A stretch of DNA of 64,000 nucleotides from Croceicoccus sediminis (GTDB lineage: Bacteria; Pseudomonadota; Alphaproteobacteria; Sphingomonadales; Sphingomonadaceae). Shown in pieces: positions 63,971 through 64,000 of the stretch (position 1 is the first letter of the stretch; every line of letters begins with the position of its first letter). The DNA is taken from positions 154,695-218,694 of the forward strand of contig NZ_SUNC01000005.1 in assembly GCF_007570835.1 (NCBI RefSeq), in the 5' to 3' direction. The position numbers and the translations under genes were made by a program. The notes below the pieces were generated by a model that saw only the letters and a list, made by a program, of their open reading frames with translations, was not told the origin of the DNA and did no database searches.

Positions 63971-64000
63971 ATGACCGAGGATGCAACCGGCTCGCTCGAC
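63971..64000 (+). CDS. Start of a further ferulate-operon gene, partial (10 codons)
   Basis: An ATG 9 bases after ech, preceded by AGGTG, opens MTEDATGSLD and runs off the window. The context (vdh-ech) suggests feruloyl-CoA synthetase, but ten residues cannot support a name. Confidence 0.45.
   Translation, partial: MTEDATGSLD

Overview
The window is high-GC chromosomal DNA from an alphaproteobacterium of the order Sphingomonadales, most likely Novosphingobium or a close relative. Supporting signs are many TonB-dependent receptors, LigM/LigAB lignin-aromatic genes of the Sphingobium SYK-6 type, and a mannonate dehydratase that, from memory, is very close to the characterised N. aromaticivorans enzyme. 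I see no rRNA, CRISPR array, insertion sequence or prophage. There is one tRNA, tRNA-Thr(TGT).

Layout. 1-6905 (minus): type II secretion operon gspC-D-E-F-G-L, cut by the window edge. 7105-11283: a GT4 glycosyltransferase, a small membrane protein, rarA, a DUF429-like protein and tRNA-Thr. 11341-12647: a MaoC/CitE-like pair. 12804-19551: a complete catechol ortho-cleavage operon, catB-catC-catA-pcaI-pcaJ-pcaD-pcaF, with a divergent LysR regulator. 19570-29036: hexuronate catabolism, gntR-uxaC-uxuB-dctPQM on one strand and manD-kdgK on the other. 29033-36750: a GH2/TIM-barrel pair and a GH3 lipoprotein with a TonB receptor, divergent from each other. Together these look like uptake and breakdown of a uronate-containing glycan or glycoside. 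36857-45785: a one-carbon and O-demethylation region. The minus-strand operon metF-purU-folD-folB-metE-like-snoaL-iclR is divergent from an alpha/beta hydrolase, ligM and ligAB. LigM would move methyl groups from vanillate-type substrates to tetrahydrofolate, MetF/FolD/PurU would oxidise them to formate and return free THF, and LigAB would open the protocatechuate ring.

45868-54663 is the most unusual part. A minus-strand run, gloA - Dke1-like cupin - dld - araC - TonB receptor, is divergent from a second, closely similar TonB receptor. The cupin keeps the three iron-binding histidines and second-shell residues of acetylacetone dioxygenase Dke1, which cleaves acetylacetone to acetate and methylglyoxal. 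The neighbouring glyoxalase I and D-lactate dehydrogenase are two of the three steps that turn methylglyoxal into pyruvate. I read this as a candidate beta-diketone catabolic operon.

54815-59590: another TonB receptor with a serine (beta-lactamase-fold) hydrolase and a LuxR-type regulator. 59674-63961 and on: a ferulate module, with marR and an AAHS-type transporter divergent from vanillin dehydrogenase and feruloyl-CoA hydratase/lyase, and the first codons of a further gene at the edge. Across the window, hydroxycinnamates would pass to vanillin and vanillate, then by LigM to protocatechuate and by LigAB to the 4,5-cleavage product, while catechol would go separately through the beta-ketoadipate route.
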